A DNA stretch of 64,000 nucleotides from Semisulcospira habei (taxonomy: Eukaryota; Mollusca; Gastropoda; Semisulcospiridae). Where the stretch lies: the NCBI GenBank assembly GCA_036245525.1, contig BTPG01000002.1:160217609-160281608 (forward strand). Direction: 5' to 3'. The translations under genes and the position numbers were made by a program. Of the stretch, positions 62,828 to 64,000 are shown in pieces; positions within the stretch are counted from its first letter, which is position 1, and each line of letters starts with the position of its first letter. Under the pieces are notes generated by a model that was not told the DNA's origin, did no database searches, and saw only the letters and a program-made list of their open reading frames with translations.

Positions 62828-62853
62828 GTTTTTTTTTTTTTTTTTTTTTTTTT
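62828..62853. repeat. Poly-T run in the DIRS-F leader
   Basis: 26 T on the + strand (poly-A in element sense), 54 bases or more upstream of the gag ATG. Confidence 0.95.
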
Positions 62854-63243
62854 CCGTTATCACCAGAACGAAGAAAAACACAGTTCACTCGAAGCACAAT
62901 CCTTGAAAAACACACACAGGCACATAAATCCAAGCACACAAGTCGGAAGGAACACAGTAATCCACAAAAAGAAGAGCAGGGAAAAAACCGTTAGCAACGG
63001 TCGGTGGAGCGATAGGCTAACACGTCTAAACTTCAGAGCTAAGTAGAAACGACTGATTTGTGATTGGGCCACGTAGTGGACGCCTGATTGGACTGGGACG
63101 GGAGGCTACTTTCAGCCCTAATGAGGGTTCCCCGAGTGCCTCCCGGGTGGTGAAGGAACACAACAAGTTCTTAGGCTAAAATTGAGTAAGTAGTAGACAC
63201 TTCCAGACAGTAATGTCATCGGTAATGTTTTTGAGGAAACAAA

Positions 63244-63620
63244 CTATTTTGTGGAAACTGGAAATCTGCATACATGCCCACAATTTACAACTTACAAAAC
63301 TGAGATCTTGACCTGAAGAAATCATCAGCATTATGCACAAGGCAGCTCATACCACAGCATTAGTAAAGCAGCAACAAGTTTAATTACAAATATGTGATCA
63401 TACCCATAGGAACTACAACCATTTACATTTCAATATTCAGTGATATTTCACATATGGATATGGACCTGTAACAGTAAGAAGATACAACTGGCTACGTCAA
63501 TGACAGCTGACTCTTTTTTACCACTTCACCGACAGTGGTCACAGACTGTTTCTGAAACTAAGCTTTGTTAATTCAACACCAAAGAGCCCGAGCCATCAAA
63601 ACAACATGGATATCAAGTGG
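63244..63620. other. Remainder of the last EMC4 intron
   Basis: AT-rich intron with no frame or repeat recognised up to the fold-back at 63626. Confidence 0.5.
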
Positions 63621-63625
63621 TGTCA

Positions 63626-63732
63626 GCAAGAGGCATAGATCCTCATGAGCCCCGCAATTGTGGGGGCTCATGAGGACACATCTCTTGCAGTTGGGTGGTG
63701 TTCAAATTTTCTTGGCAGTGAAGGGGTTTAGT
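63626..63732. repeat. Family B fold-back in the EMC4 intron
   Basis: Hairpin 63626-63690: GCAAGAGGCATAGATCCTCA / TGAGGACACATCTCTTGC around CCCCGCAATTGTGGGGG. The right end is GGCAGTGAAGGGGTTTA, the degraded counterpart of TTAACCCCTTCACTGCC. Confidence 0.85.
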
Positions 63733-63808
63733 ACCAAAAAAATCTGATCTAAAAAGCAATGTGTAAATGAAAGGAACCTGACTGGAGAATTATAATATGA
63801 TCATTTAC

Positions 63809-63966
63809 CTGCTGTGGCTGAGCAAAGGCGAGCCAGTCCGAAGCATGTGTAGGTAACAGTCCCATGACCTGACACTTATAGACAGCCATAGCCAGACACA
63901 CCAAGTTGCCAAAAATATACACCAGTTTCTGGAACGCTGCCTGCTGGCCCTCTATACTTTTGAATG
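63809..63966 (-). CDS. EMC4: EMC4, penultimate exon
   Basis: On the minus strand an exon runs from 63966 (acceptor TTCCAG) to 63809 (donor GTAAAT). It enters with two bases and leaves in phase 0. It encodes [32 protein letters not shown] and [14 protein letters not shown]. This is the last transmembrane segment and C-terminal signature of ER membrane protein complex subunit 4, which helps insert tail-anchored and multipass proteins in the ER. Earlier exons lie beyond the window. Confidence 0.92.
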
Positions 63967-64000
63967 CTGGAACACATCACAGGTGTCATTCAAAACAGTG

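Larger units (their letters stand above)
56709..63243 (-). mobile_element. DIRS-type retrotransposon, copy F, near complete
   Basis: Minus orientation, 6.5 kb, in the last intron of EMC4. The left end GTTTCCTCAAAAACATTACC is at 63243. The right end is at 56709 (TTAATTTTTCTC on +). Inverted terminal repeats of about 170-180 bp (56746-56925 and 63050-63224) match almost perfectly. Order: gag (62774-60167, one intron), RT/RNase H/methyltransferase-like ORF (about 60190-58189), recombinase (to 57177), internal complementary region (56972-57059). Youngest-looking copy in the window. The recombinase breaks suggest it cannot now move on its own. Confidence 0.95.

Overview
The window is animal nuclear DNA with short conserved exons, long introns and very dense repeats. 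The gene set and repeat style suggest a marine invertebrate, most likely a mollusc. That is inferred from the repeat landscape and not proven.

Two host genes converge tail to tail. On the + strand, positions 489 to 52320 carry the last 15 recognised exons of an RPGRIP1L/RPGRIP1 family gene, a ciliary transition-zone C2-domain protein. They give 709 codons plus a stop, and every splice phase agrees. The N-terminal coiled-coil half lies upstream of the window. On the - strand, two exons of EMC4 (ER membrane protein complex subunit 4) lie at 63809-63966 and 56651-56686. Its last intron is split by a 6.5 kb transposon.

Most of the sequence is mobile DNA inside these introns. Six DIRS-type tyrosine-recombinase retrotransposons are present: A 2672-5509 (+), B 11314-17523 (-), C 19238-28131 (+), D 39639-50773 (+), E 42312-49877 (+, nested in D) and F 56709-63243 (-). 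Each has long inverted terminal repeats and an internal complementary region that reproduces both outer ends joined together. F is nearly complete: spliced gag, RT/RNase H/methyltransferase-like ORF, and a recombinase with two breaks. The others are deleted or decayed. At least four copies keep a spliceosomal intron in gag just upstream of a Cys-rich zinc-binding-like motif.

Other insertions are a 3.67 kb APE-type LINE with a 13-bp target duplication inside C, itself hit by a SINE; a CR1/L2-like LINE tail inside E; a 2.1 kb element with TG..CA ends that hosts B; and several DNA-transposon MITEs.

The introns and the intergenic space are also packed with short fold-back elements. At least three families end in TTAA-CCC...GGG-TTAA and contain long, nearly perfect hairpins. 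Within a copy, the two arms share the same substitutions relative to other copies. This is the most unusual pattern in the window. Two small local duplications of RPGRIP1L exon ends were also seen. No tRNA, rRNA or CRISPR was recognised.
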